Shown: piece after piece, positions 10,201 to 18,980 of the stretch
Position numbering within the stretch: the stretch's first letter is position 1
Layout: each line of letters begins with the position of its first letter
Origin: Isoetes engelmannii
Taxonomy: Eukaryota > Streptophyta > Lycopodiopsida > Isoetales > Isoetaceae
Length of the DNA: 20,363 bases
NCBI GenBank assembly: GCA_011763485.2
Contig: JAANSK020284490.1
Location: 1 to 20,363, forward strand
Reading direction: 5' to 3'
Program-made: the position numbers and the translations under genes
Notes under the pieces: generated by a model
What the model was told of the DNA's origin: nothing
Database searches by the model: none
What the model saw: only the letters and a program-made list of their open reading frames with translations

Positions 10201-13200
10201 TATAACATGGGTTTTCCTTTGTGTCCACTCTGAGTAGCCATTGATTTTGTAAGCATGGCCCCAAGAGATTTTAAAATTCGAGTCCTCTCTATCATACTAT
10301 CACCTTTTCCTAACTGGCAGAACTCTTAAGAGTTCTAAACCATATTTTCATTGCAGAGACTTCACAAAATACTGATTTTTTAGATAAACGATTGGATGAA
10401 CATAGTGGCAAAAGCTGATAAAGTTGGTCGCTTTTTTGACATTCTAGCCTATTAGCTCGTGGGTCATGTTACATGCCAAACGTGAGAACGTGATGTTTAC
10501 TTTTTTTCTTGTTCTCCTTCCATTCCAGCTTTTTCCGTGAGCTTCTATTTTTCCTGCTATTTTCTCACACTGTTAAGTTCCACATTATGATAATCACATT
10601 CCGATCATATAAAGAAAGGCCAGAAGCTTTAGATTAGATGAAACCTTGACCTGGTAAATGTTTTCAAGACAGAGCAGTGCATATTTTGTGTTTTTGTTGC
10701 CCATCCACTTTGTTTCTAACCAGTCCATTGTGGCAGCAATCTTTCAACACTAGAGATTATGTCAACTCGGTGTTAAGCAAGCAAAGGGCAGAAATCATCA
10801 GCAATGTACTTTACCCAGATGATCGTACATATCAGGTTAATTGGCTAATATTTTATTTGCATGATACCATGGAGTTTTTCTTCACCATGCTGAATGTGTT
10901 CTTTATCTTAGCATTCATTATTGTATATCCTACACTTGGTGCTTAAATAAACTTACTTTTATATGTCCTTTTTCTTGTGTCGGCAAACCTACTTGAGTTT
11001 ATCGTCTAAAATGTTTATTGATTGCAGGGGAAGGAACTCCGTTTAAAGCAGCAATATTTTCTTGTTTCAGCATCTTTACAGGATGTTGTCCGGAGATTTA
11101 AAGAGCGTCATTCCACTTTTGATTGCTTTCCAGACAAGGTTCGTCCAAATTAAGGATTAAGTTTGCAGTGCCACTAAGGAATAGGATATGAAATTTCACT
11201 TGAGACACTTCATCATGGCATGAGATATTATTTATTCTCATGCTATTACTATTGACAAATTGTCTTATTACAGGTGGCATTTCATCTAAATGACACACAC
11301 CCAACAATTGGAGTTATTGAGTTAATGAGAATACTTGTTGATGAGGAAAGTTTGGATTGGAAAAAGGCTTGGGATATCACAAGAAAGGTGTATTCTTTCA
11401 CAATTCACACTGTGATAAAGGAAAATCTGGAAAAGTGGCCTGTAGAGCTGTTGGAAAATGTGCTTCCACGACATATGAAGGTTCTGCCTTTGTGTTTCTG
11501 TTTTTTTTTTTTTTAAAACCATAAATTGGTTAGAGATTAAACCAATTTCTGGTCTGTGGTTGTAAAATTGGTCAGATTATCTATCGGATAAATTACTACT
11601 TCCTTGAAGATCTAAAACGGAAGTTTGGTAATGATTATGGTCGGTTGGCTCGGATGTCAATAATTGAAGAAGGAGAGAAAAAGGTACTAACACAACTCTG
11701 TTGCTATGATTGTTCTTGATGATGAACAAGAGCAAACACATAATGTATGTACCAGTCTTTTATGCGATCAGAGTAAATGATTTGGCATTCTGGTTTTTAT
11801 TGATATATGCTGTTTGGGAAGGAATCTGATATGCTGAGAATTAATAGCTTCTGTTCAAAATAGTCAATTAATTTTGTAGAATACTGCAATAGATGAATGA
11901 TATTAGAACCGTTTATATGGTTAAATTGTCTGATTCTGATCATGCATATCTTGAGTTGTTTGGGGATTTTATTTTGCCGTGTTTCTGGTTGGGTATAAAG
12001 TAACTTCCTTTTACTTATGTTCTAATTGTTTAGAATGTTCGGATGGCTACATTGGCTCTTGTAGCATGCCACACGCTGAATGGTGTATCAGAAATTCATT
12101 CAGACATTATCAAGAAGACCATTTACTCGGTACATACCCTATAGTCTTGGACGTCGCCTTACCTTACCATCCAGATGTTGGTTTACACATTCCTGAGATG
12201 TAATGATATGTTAAATCGCTTGCAGGATTTTGCAGAATTATGGCCGGATAAGTTCCAAAATAAAACAAATGGTGTAACTCAGGTATTTGTTTCTAACAGG
12301 ATAATGCCCATGATGTTGCATCAGAGTCTGATTTTATCCTCTTAACTTTGTTCTGGGGGTTGTCACAACAATTATTCATGCTCAGATATAATCATATCTC
12401 ACTTGATTATTGTTTGAATAACTTCACGTTTTCATCTTTACAGAGAAGATGGCTAGCATTTTGCAATCCCGATCTGAGTGAAATCATCACAAAGTGGCTT
12501 GGTACAGAAGCCTGGGTTAAAAATTTAGGCCTCATTTCTGGTCTTCGGCAATATGCTAACGATCCTGTTCTTCAAAAGGAATGGATACAGGTGTATTTCC
12601 GGCCCTATTGTTATTTTAATGTTGCTAAAGTAAGGTATATTATAAGAAACTTAAAACAATTTAGGTTGGTAATTAAACCTTTTTTAACTTTGTTGTGCTC
12701 AATGTAACTGTTGCCAAGACAGATAGTTAATAAGACAATTGTTTGCCTGTCCTGTTGCTTATTAACAATGGGTAACAGTGCTTCAGTTTGGGTTCTTGCA
12801 TCCAACTGACGGTTTGCTTTCACGAGGGGTGCACTTCCACAATAAGAATTGTCACTGGAACATCCAAATGTGAAATACATAGGGACCAATTTGGAAATGA
12901 ACTCAAATGCTGTAGCAAGTCTGCTTTAGAATTAACTCAAATACTGTATCAAGTCCACTTCATTAAGTGGCAATTGTTTGACTGTCCTGTTGCTACTAAC
13001 AACGGGTGGAAATCAACAGTGCTTCAGTTTAAGTTCTTGCATCCAACTGACGGTTTGCTTTCACGAGGGGTGCACTTCCACAATAAGAATTGTCACGGGA
13101 ACCATTCAAAAGTGAAATACATAGGGACCAATTTGTAAATGAACTCAAATGCTGTAGCAAGTCCGCTTTAGGATCAACTCAAATACCATATCAAGTCCAC

Positions 13201-16200
13201 TTCCTTAAGTGGCTCAGTGTATTCTTCCTTATAATCTAATTTCAAATTTACGAAAGGGGTCACTGAAACCTTTTCAAAGCATTGGTTGGACCTGCTGGGG
13301 GCATGGGAAAGGTTCAGATTGACATTGGAAGCTTTAAATGACCTGATAAGCTTTCCTTTAGTAACAAGAATACGAACTGAAGATGCATATTGTTCTCATA
13401 TAAGAAAATATTGGTTCTCATTTGATGTAGTTATTTCTGATCTCAGGTGAACCAAGTGAAAGAAAGTGGGTCTTATTAACATCTGAATGAGTCCATTTGA
13501 GTCTCGTTGACCCAAATATCACAATGGGTAATCAGGGCACTAGGTTTATATAATTTAAATGGTAGGCTACTGGCAGAAAACCATCTTTGATTAGCCTGTT
13601 AATCTTTTCTTCCTTCTTTAAAGGGCTGCTTTTCATGTTGCAATAATAATTGTTGCTCTCTGGTAAACCTGCAGATATACATTTGTAATTCTTCTCTTTG
13701 GTTTCCCAAGTGAAGTAGTTTGTAGTGTTCTAGAAGATCTTGTTTAGAGTCTTGTTCTTCCTGGAAGGTTGTCCTGGAAGTCTTGTCTTGGATCTTCTGA
13801 AATTAGGAGAGGGATAAGCCAAAGGGGCATGGCTTGCATGTTGCTTATAGATGTTGGCTTATAATTTCTGGCAAAAAAGCAGCCAATATTTCTTTTAGTT
13901 TGCGACAACATATGCAGCCCATTGATCTCAGACTGCCGGATTGGGAAGATAGCCAAGAAAGTTTTGTATTCCATAGTGATGAGGTCATAACATCATATCT
14001 TGGTTTCCATGGGCCATTTGATATTTCTTTTGCAGCACCAAGTTAACACAGGATGTTGCTTGCAGTTACTTTGTTCAATAATGACACATATATCTGGAAC
14101 ATTCTGTTTCAGGTGAAGCGGATGAACAAGCTGAGGTTGGCCAAATATATTGAAATTATAAGCAAGCAAAAGGTCTGTGCTCAGCATTCCTTGTATTTTG
14201 CAAAGTCTAATATTTGTGATATATTTCATCTGCAATATCAGCTGTGTTGCAAACAATTATTGCTTATGGCATCTTATCTTCATTTGTCCTTGTTGACATT
14301 TTATCTAGCAAGTTGTCAATGTTAGGCTGAGATAGGTCGTCAAATTGTAAGATGAGTTCATCCTTGGGAAGAATATGAAATTCTTTATGCAGCTTTATCT
14401 TTCCTAAGGAAACCTGCAAGTTGGTGATATGATGGTAATATATAATGTCACTTTACAGGTGAGCATTGATGCAATGTTTGACGTGCAAGTGAAGCGAATT
14501 CATGAGTACAAAAGGCAGTTCCTCAACATACTGAGCATTATTCATCGCTATGATTGCATAAAGGTACTTTTAAAAAAATGTTCCAAAGCTTTTTCTTAGT
14601 GTGCAGACTATAGCTGAATTGGCCTTATGTCTCATCTCTTTAGTTACAATGAGTTGTCCGCACCTCATAAAAGCTGTAGTTTAAACGTGCTTAAGTGGAT
14701 GTGTTTAACTATAATTTCTTGATGACTACATGCGACTTGTAGAGCCCATGCAGACACCATTTCATATCTTCATACAATATGGCAATACTTTTCTTGAATC
14801 ACCGTTCCTGTTTCAACAAGCCAATGCCACAGCGATTGCTGCGGGCCAGACTATCATTTGCAGCGCAGTAATAAACATTCAAGAAAAATGTGGTTTTCAT
14901 GGTGATATTTGTCCCAGAAAAATATAGGCGCTTTTGTGACAATCAACGGGCTCATGCAATGGCAATCCTTTTCCTGACTTACCGACGAATACCCCTGTGG
15001 TACGTTGTTTCACAGGGCCTATGATGCAGAAAGGCGATTAGAAAATGGAGAAGTTCTAGTGGAATGGTTAGCATGTCTAGCTTTCAAATTATGGTATTTT
15101 TGGAGTGTCAAGCTTTTGATTTCAGTGACAATGGCATGGAGGCATTACACTGGAGAAGCACACTATGATCTGCACCGAGGAAATGAACATGTAGCTTCGT
15201 TTCAGAATCGTCTGATATATGTTCTTTATATAGGCAAAAGAGACTGGTTATTTATTGCAACTGTAATAGATAGAGTTTTCACGTTCAGGGATATGTTCCA
15301 TAAAGTAGAAGCCTTATTTACGCCCGATTGTGTAACCACAATCGTTAATAACTTTCTATCATAAATTAGTCTCGTTAGTGAATCTTGTGCTTAATCTCAA
15401 TTTTGATGTTCTTTTGTGCCTACCATTGGATCTGCAATAATGCTGTTCTTTTGTGTATACTTTGTCTTCAGTTCTTTTACGTCATGTATACTCTTTTTTA
15501 CTCTTTTTTACAGAACATGTCTGATACTGAGAAAAAGCGCGTTGTACCACGAGTTTGTATACTTGGTGGAAAAGCTGCTCCAGGATATGAATTTGCTAAA
15601 AAAATCATAAAGCTTGTTCATGTAGTTGGTGAGAAGATTAATAATGATCCTGACGTGGGTCATCTTTTGAAATTGGTATATTTTTCAAAGCTTTGCTCTC
15701 TTTATGCACTAGAATGGGCAGGCTAGTGGGCATATGTATTATCATCCAATTTCAATGCTTCATGTGAACTTCACTTTTTAGTTGAGTATGAAATGGCAAT
15801 TCAAGATAGAAAATAAAGAAGATGGGCCATATTCCTTAGAGATCTGTGCAGGCCATGGGAGCATATAATCATTGATGGCAGAGGACATGGTTAACCTACC
15901 TGCCTAAATGGCGCCTTAGGACTAGGAGGAAATGGCTAGGAGGATGATGGTAGCTCCAAACAGGCTGGTGGCAGGATGTTGTTAATGTAGGTGTATTGCA
16001 GCATCACGTCTTTACCAGTTGTATCGAATAATTTGCATATGTGTTGTCTAGAAGAGTGTTCCATGTATCCAGATTTTGTTTGTGTCTGTGATGCGGTTGT
16101 GTTGAACCACAAAGGGTGTACAATGTCAGGTAATCTTTTCCAGAGCTAGTAAAGTTTAGATGTGTATCTTTGTGTGGATTCCTCATTTGGTGTATCTAAC

Positions 16201-17578
16201 TCCCAAGGCTGAAATAGTTCGACTGATCACAATGGTAATACATGTTTAAATCCCTTGTTTTTTTTTTTAAAACACCTTTGTATTGCCTGGCTGGCTAGAT
16301 ATTGTTGTCTTCGAAGGAAGAATGCGCCCATCTTCGCATTTTCACGAAGTAATTTATTTTTCAGAATTTGTCCAGAACGCTGGTGCTACATCATTTCTAG
16401 GTTTCTCTATAAAATTTGTCATTGCCTAACTCTTAAGAATTGCTATTTTTCTGTTGGCAGGTATTTATTCCAGATTACAATGTTTCAGTTGCAGAGCTTA
16501 TTGTGCCAGCCAGTGACCTTTCTCAGCATATCAGGTTTGTAGTTGTTCCATGTTATTAATTATGATTTTCTTATAATGTACTGCAGGCATTAAGAAGGGT
16601 TATGGTGAAAGTTTTCTATGAAGGTGTCTCAGGATTTTTTTTTCTTGCCTTTCGTTCTCTCTGAATCTATATTTTCAAGCCAGTTCACTCATATTTCTAT
16701 TTCCAACACGATTGGCCAAAGTGATGTGGACTTCACGCTTCTGCAATTCTTTTTACTCACATCATGTGTGATGTGTTGAATGCCAGTTTAGCTGGGAACG
16801 AAGCGTCAGGTACTGGGAACATGAAATTTGCCATGAATGGATCTCTTATCCTGGGTACGATGGATGGAACTAATGTTGAAATCTGCAAAGAAATTGGAAA
16901 GGAGAATATGGTATACAGCTTTTTCATTGATTGATAACATATATGTCTGAAGTGAATTAAAATATTGTATAGTTGTGCTTTATATCCAGTCTTCCAGAAC
17001 TTGGAAGATGCGAATTAGTTCGTTTTCCAAGATTAATGGCTTTCTCCACTGTTTCAGTTTATTTTTGGTGCAAGAGTAGATGAGGTATCGCAGCTTAGGG
17101 CAGACAGGAAAAAATTCCAGCCGCCTAGGGAGTTCCGACGTGTTGTTGGGTATGATTGTTTAATCTTTGAGAGATGTGATTGATCTGTTTGTTAGTGAAT
17201 ATATAAGCATGTGCTTGTTCTATATGTGCAGAATGATCCGAAATGGATACTTCGGTCATGGGGATTACTTCCAGTCATTATGCGACTCTGTTGATGGCGA
17301 GGCCGGCGATCAATACCTCTTAGCAAATGACTTTTCAAGCTATTTAGAAGCCCAGGTAAAGTAAAGGCTAGAACAGTAAGCTGTTTAGGTTCTCCTGAAC
17401 ATGCTCATGTTGCTGTTCATTGCTATGTCTACAGGCAGCAGCAGATAAAACTTTCGTTGATAAAAAACGATGGACAGTGATGAGCATTTTGAGCACAGCA
17501 GGAACAGGGAAGTTCAGCAGTGACAGGGCTGTCAAGGAATATGCAGAGCAGATATGGGGAGTCCAGCCTTTGAAGTGA
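3501..17578 (+). CDS. Alpha-glucan (starch) phosphorylase, GT35, with N-terminal ACT domain
   Basis: The product should catalyse reversible phosphorolysis of alpha-1,4-glucan to glucose-1-phosphate with pyridoxal phosphate as cofactor, probably in plastids. Exons: 3501-4235, 5036-5150, 5929-6029, 7126-7217, 9399-9534, 9626-9694, 9760-9861, 10737-10835, 11028-11138, 11274-11480, 11576-11683, 12034-12129, 12226-12282, 12444-12590, 14113-14172, 14459-14563, 15514-15675, 16461-16534, 16787-16910, 17058-17149, 17232-17355, 17435-17578. These total 3060 nt, or 1019 residues plus TGA. Introns are phase 0 except 2 (phase 1) and 4, 18 and 20 (phase 2). The order is transit-like segment, ACT-like domain, helical linker, then a complete catalytic domain of about 800 residues, a normal length. 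PLP lysine K872 sits in [13 protein letters not shown]. The plastid Pho1 insertion is absent. The family call is certain from sequence; plastid location and allosteric control are inferred. Confidence 0.95.
4438..4800. repeat. Diverged direct repeat in intron 1
   Basis: Two imperfect copies share a head (TTGGCAGGGAG at 4442-4452 and again near 4653) and a tail (CACCTCAAACAGTATGC near 4573 against CACCTCAAAAAGTATGC near 4734, each followed by GTCTTAA and GATGT). The rest of intron 1 (4236-5035) is non-coding with nothing recognised; a G-box hexamer CACGTG at 4409-4414 is probably chance. Confidence 0.7.
5036..11138 (+). CDS. Exons 2-9: N-terminal half of the GT35 catalytic domain
   Basis: Exons 5036-5150, 5929-6029, 7126-7217, 9399-9534, 9626-9694, 9760-9861, 10737-10835 and 11028-11138 encode residues 246-520. 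Family landmarks in order: [49 protein letters not shown] (the glycine loop, G324-G329), [58 protein letters not shown] and [17 protein letters not shown]. The [15 protein letters not shown] block is closer to the algal, fungal and animal style than to what I recall of flowering-plant Pho2. The phosphoserine peptide of animal glycogen phosphorylase is not present. The donor after exon 3 is the less usual GTCAAG. Confidence 0.93.
5151..5928 (+). other. Intron 2, nothing recognised
   Basis: A phase 1 intron of 778 bp with donor GTACGT and acceptor ATATAG. I find no coding remnant, RNA gene or repeat in it on either strand. Confidence 0.8.
5973..6241 (+). repeat. Tandem duplication of the end of exon 3 and the start of intron 3
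   Basis: The last 57 nt of exon 3 (5973-6029) plus about 79 nt of intron recur at 6109-6241. In the exon part, 46 of 57 bases match by my hand alignment and the second copy stays open in the same frame, reading [19 protein letters not shown] against [19 protein letters not shown]. The copy ends in a donor-like CAG|GTAGTC. Both intron parts contain ATAATGCAA and finish with AAACTAGG. The copy lacks an in-frame acceptor: the AG at 6105-6106 would give 59 nt and shift the frame. It is therefore a pseudo-exon relic rather than an exon. Confidence 0.85.
6242..7125 (+). other. Rest of intron 3, nothing recognised
   Basis: AT-rich non-coding sequence ending in the acceptor TATGCAG. Short open frames on both strands at about 6670-7080 show no family resemblance and overlap each other, so I leave them out. 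Confidence 0.7.
7218..8007 (+). other. First part of intron 4, nothing firm
   Basis: Non-coding. It may contain the further decayed downstream part of the antisense copia element that begins at about 8008, but I could not read any domain in it. Confidence 0.5.
8008..8915 (-). pseudogene. Decayed Ty1/copia pol fragment inside intron 4
   Basis: On the minus strand, blocks occur in copia order. [13 protein letters not shown] (8915-8877) resembles a nucleocapsid knuckle without its last cysteine (weak). [12 protein letters not shown] to MMKGLPDL (8574-8488) resembles the GAG-pre-integrase domain, and a second QFGHVGGK copy sits just before it (near 8620-8600). [10 protein letters not shown] (8224-8195) resembles the DNGGEF region of the integrase core. 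[11 protein letters not shown] (8141-8109) resembles the [10 protein letters not shown] motif, and [11 protein letters not shown] (about 8060-8030) the segment after it. Frames change repeatedly and stops intervene, so it is dead. It is antisense to the host gene. No LTR pair was found. Confidence 0.65.
8916..9398 (+). other. Last part of intron 4
   Basis: Non-coding sequence between the copia fossil and the exon 5 acceptor (CGTGTAG). Possible upstream gag sequence of the fossil is too decayed to call. Confidence 0.5.
9964..10041 (+). repeat. Exact 2 x 39 bp tandem repeat in intron 7
   Basis: A 39-bp unit starting GATGAAAAGCAAAAACTTTG is repeated exactly at 9964-10002 and 10003-10041. It lies in intron 7. 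The exon 7 frame stays open across the donor at 9862 and through both copies to a TAA at 10054-10056, so an intron-retaining transcript would add 64 residues. Confidence 0.95.
10057..10736 (+). other. Rest of intron 7, nothing recognised
   Basis: Non-coding, AT-rich; ends with the acceptor GTGGCAG before exon 8. No repeat or coding remnant seen. Confidence 0.7.
11274..12590 (+). CDS. Exons 10-14: central active-site region, no Pho1 insertion
   Basis: Exons 11274-11480, 11576-11683, 12034-12129, 12226-12282 and 12444-12590 encode residues 521-725. HLNDTHPT is conserved and H565, equivalent to catalytic H377 of muscle phosphorylase, is present. [16 protein letters not shown] runs directly on to the acidic EEGEKK and then to the [11 protein letters not shown] block, leaving no room for the ~78-residue loop of plastid Pho1. 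Departures from consensus are I535 (IPEL reads VIEL), I564 (TNHT reads TIHT) and Q676 (TPRRW reads TQRRW, with Q as the last codon of exon 13). Splice sites are canonical on both sides of each, so mis-splicing does not explain them. Confidence 0.93.
11684..12033 (+). other. Intron 11, nothing recognised
   Basis: A phase 0 intron of 350 bp, donor GTACTA and acceptor TTGTTTAG. No other feature seen. Confidence 0.8.
12736..13212 (+). repeat. Tandem duplication of about 240 bp in intron 14
   Basis: Unit 1 is 12736-12970 and unit 2 is 12971-13212, head to tail. Both begin CAATTGTTTG, share a long identical core (for example CATCCAACTGACGGTTTGCT) and end in a short palindrome, CCACTTCATTAAGTGG in the first and CCACTTCCTTAAGTGG in the second. 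Similarity is high (roughly nine bases in ten by eye), so the duplication is fairly recent. The unit is not recognisable as coding. Confidence 0.92.
13213..14112 (+). other. Rest of intron 14, nothing recognised
   Basis: Non-coding sequence up to the acceptor TGTTTCAG of exon 15. Short open frames on both strands near 13740-14330 show no family resemblance. Confidence 0.7.
14113..17578 (+). CDS. Exons 15-22: C-terminal PLP-binding half of the GT35 domain
   Basis: Exons 14113-14172, 14459-14563, 15514-15675, 16461-16534, 16787-16910, 17058-17149, 17232-17355 and 17435-17578 encode residues 726-1019. Present are [13 protein letters not shown] with K757, R758 and K763 (phosphate and substrate contacts, muscle K568, R569 and K574); [29 protein letters not shown]; and the PROSITE-type phosphorylase signature [13 protein letters not shown] with PLP lysine K872 (codon 16824-16826). 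The protein then runs through [10 protein letters not shown] and [20 protein letters not shown] to IWGVQPLK and TGA at 17576-17578. All the chemistry residues I can check in this half are intact. Confidence 0.95.
14564..15513 (+). other. Intron 16, nothing recognised
   Basis: A phase 0 intron of 950 bp. It contains moderately long open frames (about 14730-14927 and 15005-15364) without recognisable motifs. They are not in register with the flanking exons and I do not call them exons. The acceptor is preceded by a pyrimidine run containing a short repeat, ACTCTTTTTT twice. Confidence 0.7.
15676..16460 (+). other. Intron 17, nothing recognised
   Basis: A phase 0 intron of 785 bp, ending TTGGCAG. 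No coding remnant or clear repeat on either strand. Confidence 0.7.
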
Positions 17579-18094
17579 GTTTGGAGATATGAAATCCAGC
17601 TACATATTGTTAATGATTATGGATACTCATAACTAAGTCTGCTCATCCATGCTTAGATCTTGTCAAGTATGTATTGTGTTACACCATTCCTTAGTCTTTA
17701 ACATTCGACTTAAATATGGTCGTTACACCTTATCCTTAAAAAAGAGGGATTTTTGGTTTTTAATATGGTATTTAATATTATAAGACTCCTTGGACCTTCT
17801 GTTGATCCACACATTATCTTCCTATATATGATTACTAGTTTTTGGAATTAGTGATTTTTGGAATGAGAAACTAGTTATTTTTGGAATGGTTTTCCCGGCC
17901 ACTTTTCGACTGAAGCTGGCCACATGCTTTCGCTTCTTTAACAAGCTCGCAATTCTCTTGAAACAAGGTGCTGCCGCACTAGGGGTTGTTAGTAGATAAA
18001 GGTCGCTTGTATTTTGAATGCATGAAAGAACATCATGTTATTGTGGTAGTTATGGAATGCTTTAACTATACGAAAGGTCTTTATGTTCGTGCAA
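17579..18094 (+). other. 3' flank of the phosphorylase gene
   Basis: Non-coding. It should hold the 3' UTR and polyadenylation site, but I see no canonical AATAAA in the right place. It ends at the LTR boundary at 18095. Confidence 0.5.
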
Positions 18095-18510
18095 TGTTAC
18101 GAATAGCAAGTGGAATATGGTTAAGTCCTCAGAGGACCTAAGATACAATTAGGAAAGGGGTAGATCTCGTCACCCAACCAACGAACTGAGGCCAGAAGTC
18201 AAAGTTCCCCACCGAGTCAGAAGTTAGCTCAGAGGAATGTAAACGCTTAGGAGGATCTCTACGCCAGAGACTAGTGTTCGCAGATCCCAGATACCTCCTC
18301 CTAGCCATTCCTCTGCTATATATACTGCTAAGTTTTTTACCCTTTCCTTCCAAGACTTTTTCCATAAAAGGCTCTTGGTCTCCTTTTACCTTCCTTGGCT
18401 TTGTCTTTTAAAGGCCTTTGCCATTTGTGGCTGCGCCTAGTCTGGCCCTAAGCCATTAGCGACTGTCCCAAGCCATTAGCGAACTGTCATCCATAATCAG
18501 GATCGTAACA
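18095..18510 (-). mobile_element. Ty3/gypsy LTR (3' LTR of the minus-strand element)
   Basis: A 416-bp segment starts TGTTACGA (18095-18102) and ends TCGTAACA (18503-18510), perfect 8-bp inverted ends with the TG...CA form of an LTR. A TATATATA run at 18317-18325 suits the LTR promoter. On the minus strand the bases just before the LTR read CCTTGGTGGGC, a short purine-rich stretch that could be the polypurine tract. It lies on the expected (3') side of the minus-strand integrase. The flanking five bases are TGCAA (18090-18094); the partner copy of a target-site duplication is not in the window. Confidence 0.75.
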
Positions 18511-18980
18511 GCCCACCAAGGTAAAAGATAACTGACCTCAGTTGTAACGACCTCGTAGGTCACTAAGTTCCTAGAACTTAACAGCACGTATGATCGGGGT
18601 CATGACTCTCAATCTATACGGCATACTAAGGCATTAACCATAGGAATTTTATCATCCTAGCATCCTACTATCGTAGGGCATTTCACAAGATCACATACTA
18701 GGGCATTACCCATCCTAGTATCTTTAGGGAATTTCATCATCCTAGCATCCTACCGTCGCAGGGCATCACAATATTGTGTATATACTTTTTTTCCAAAAAC
18801 CGGCGTCTCTTGAGTGCTCAACAGCTTTTAAACTCAGTTCAATCAGATCACACTGATCACTTTGTCACAAAGGTTTCCTTCGATTTGTCTACACAGACCC
18901 ACTTTACACTTGATAACAGCGCACCAAGGTAGAAAACAACTGACCTCAGTTGTCAGCAACCGGATTCGTTCCCGAAGGGC
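18511..18980 (-). repeat. Repeat-rich spacer between integrase and 3' LTR
   Basis: Two nested direct repeats. A ~45-bp unit at about 18503-18545 (core CACCAAGGTAAAAGATAACT then GACCTCAGTTG) recurs at about 18912-18955 (CACCAAGGTAGAAAACAACT then GACCTCAGTTG). Inside, CATCCTAGCATCCTAC followed by a GTCG/ATCG and GGGCAT block occurs near 18653-18680 and again near 18738-18766, with partial copies between. The segment is non-coding. The outer pair may reflect duplication of the region beside the LTR, or insertion of another element. Confidence 0.7.

Noticed and set aside
13744-14325. Several overlapping open frames in intron 14
   Set aside because: No family resemblance and they conflict with one another; exon 15 (14113-14172) inside the stretch is supported independently.
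14730-15364. Two open frames in intron 16 that might be extra exons
   Set aside because: They do not resemble GT35, exons 16 and 17 already join in phase at conserved sequence, and no matching splice pairs are evident.
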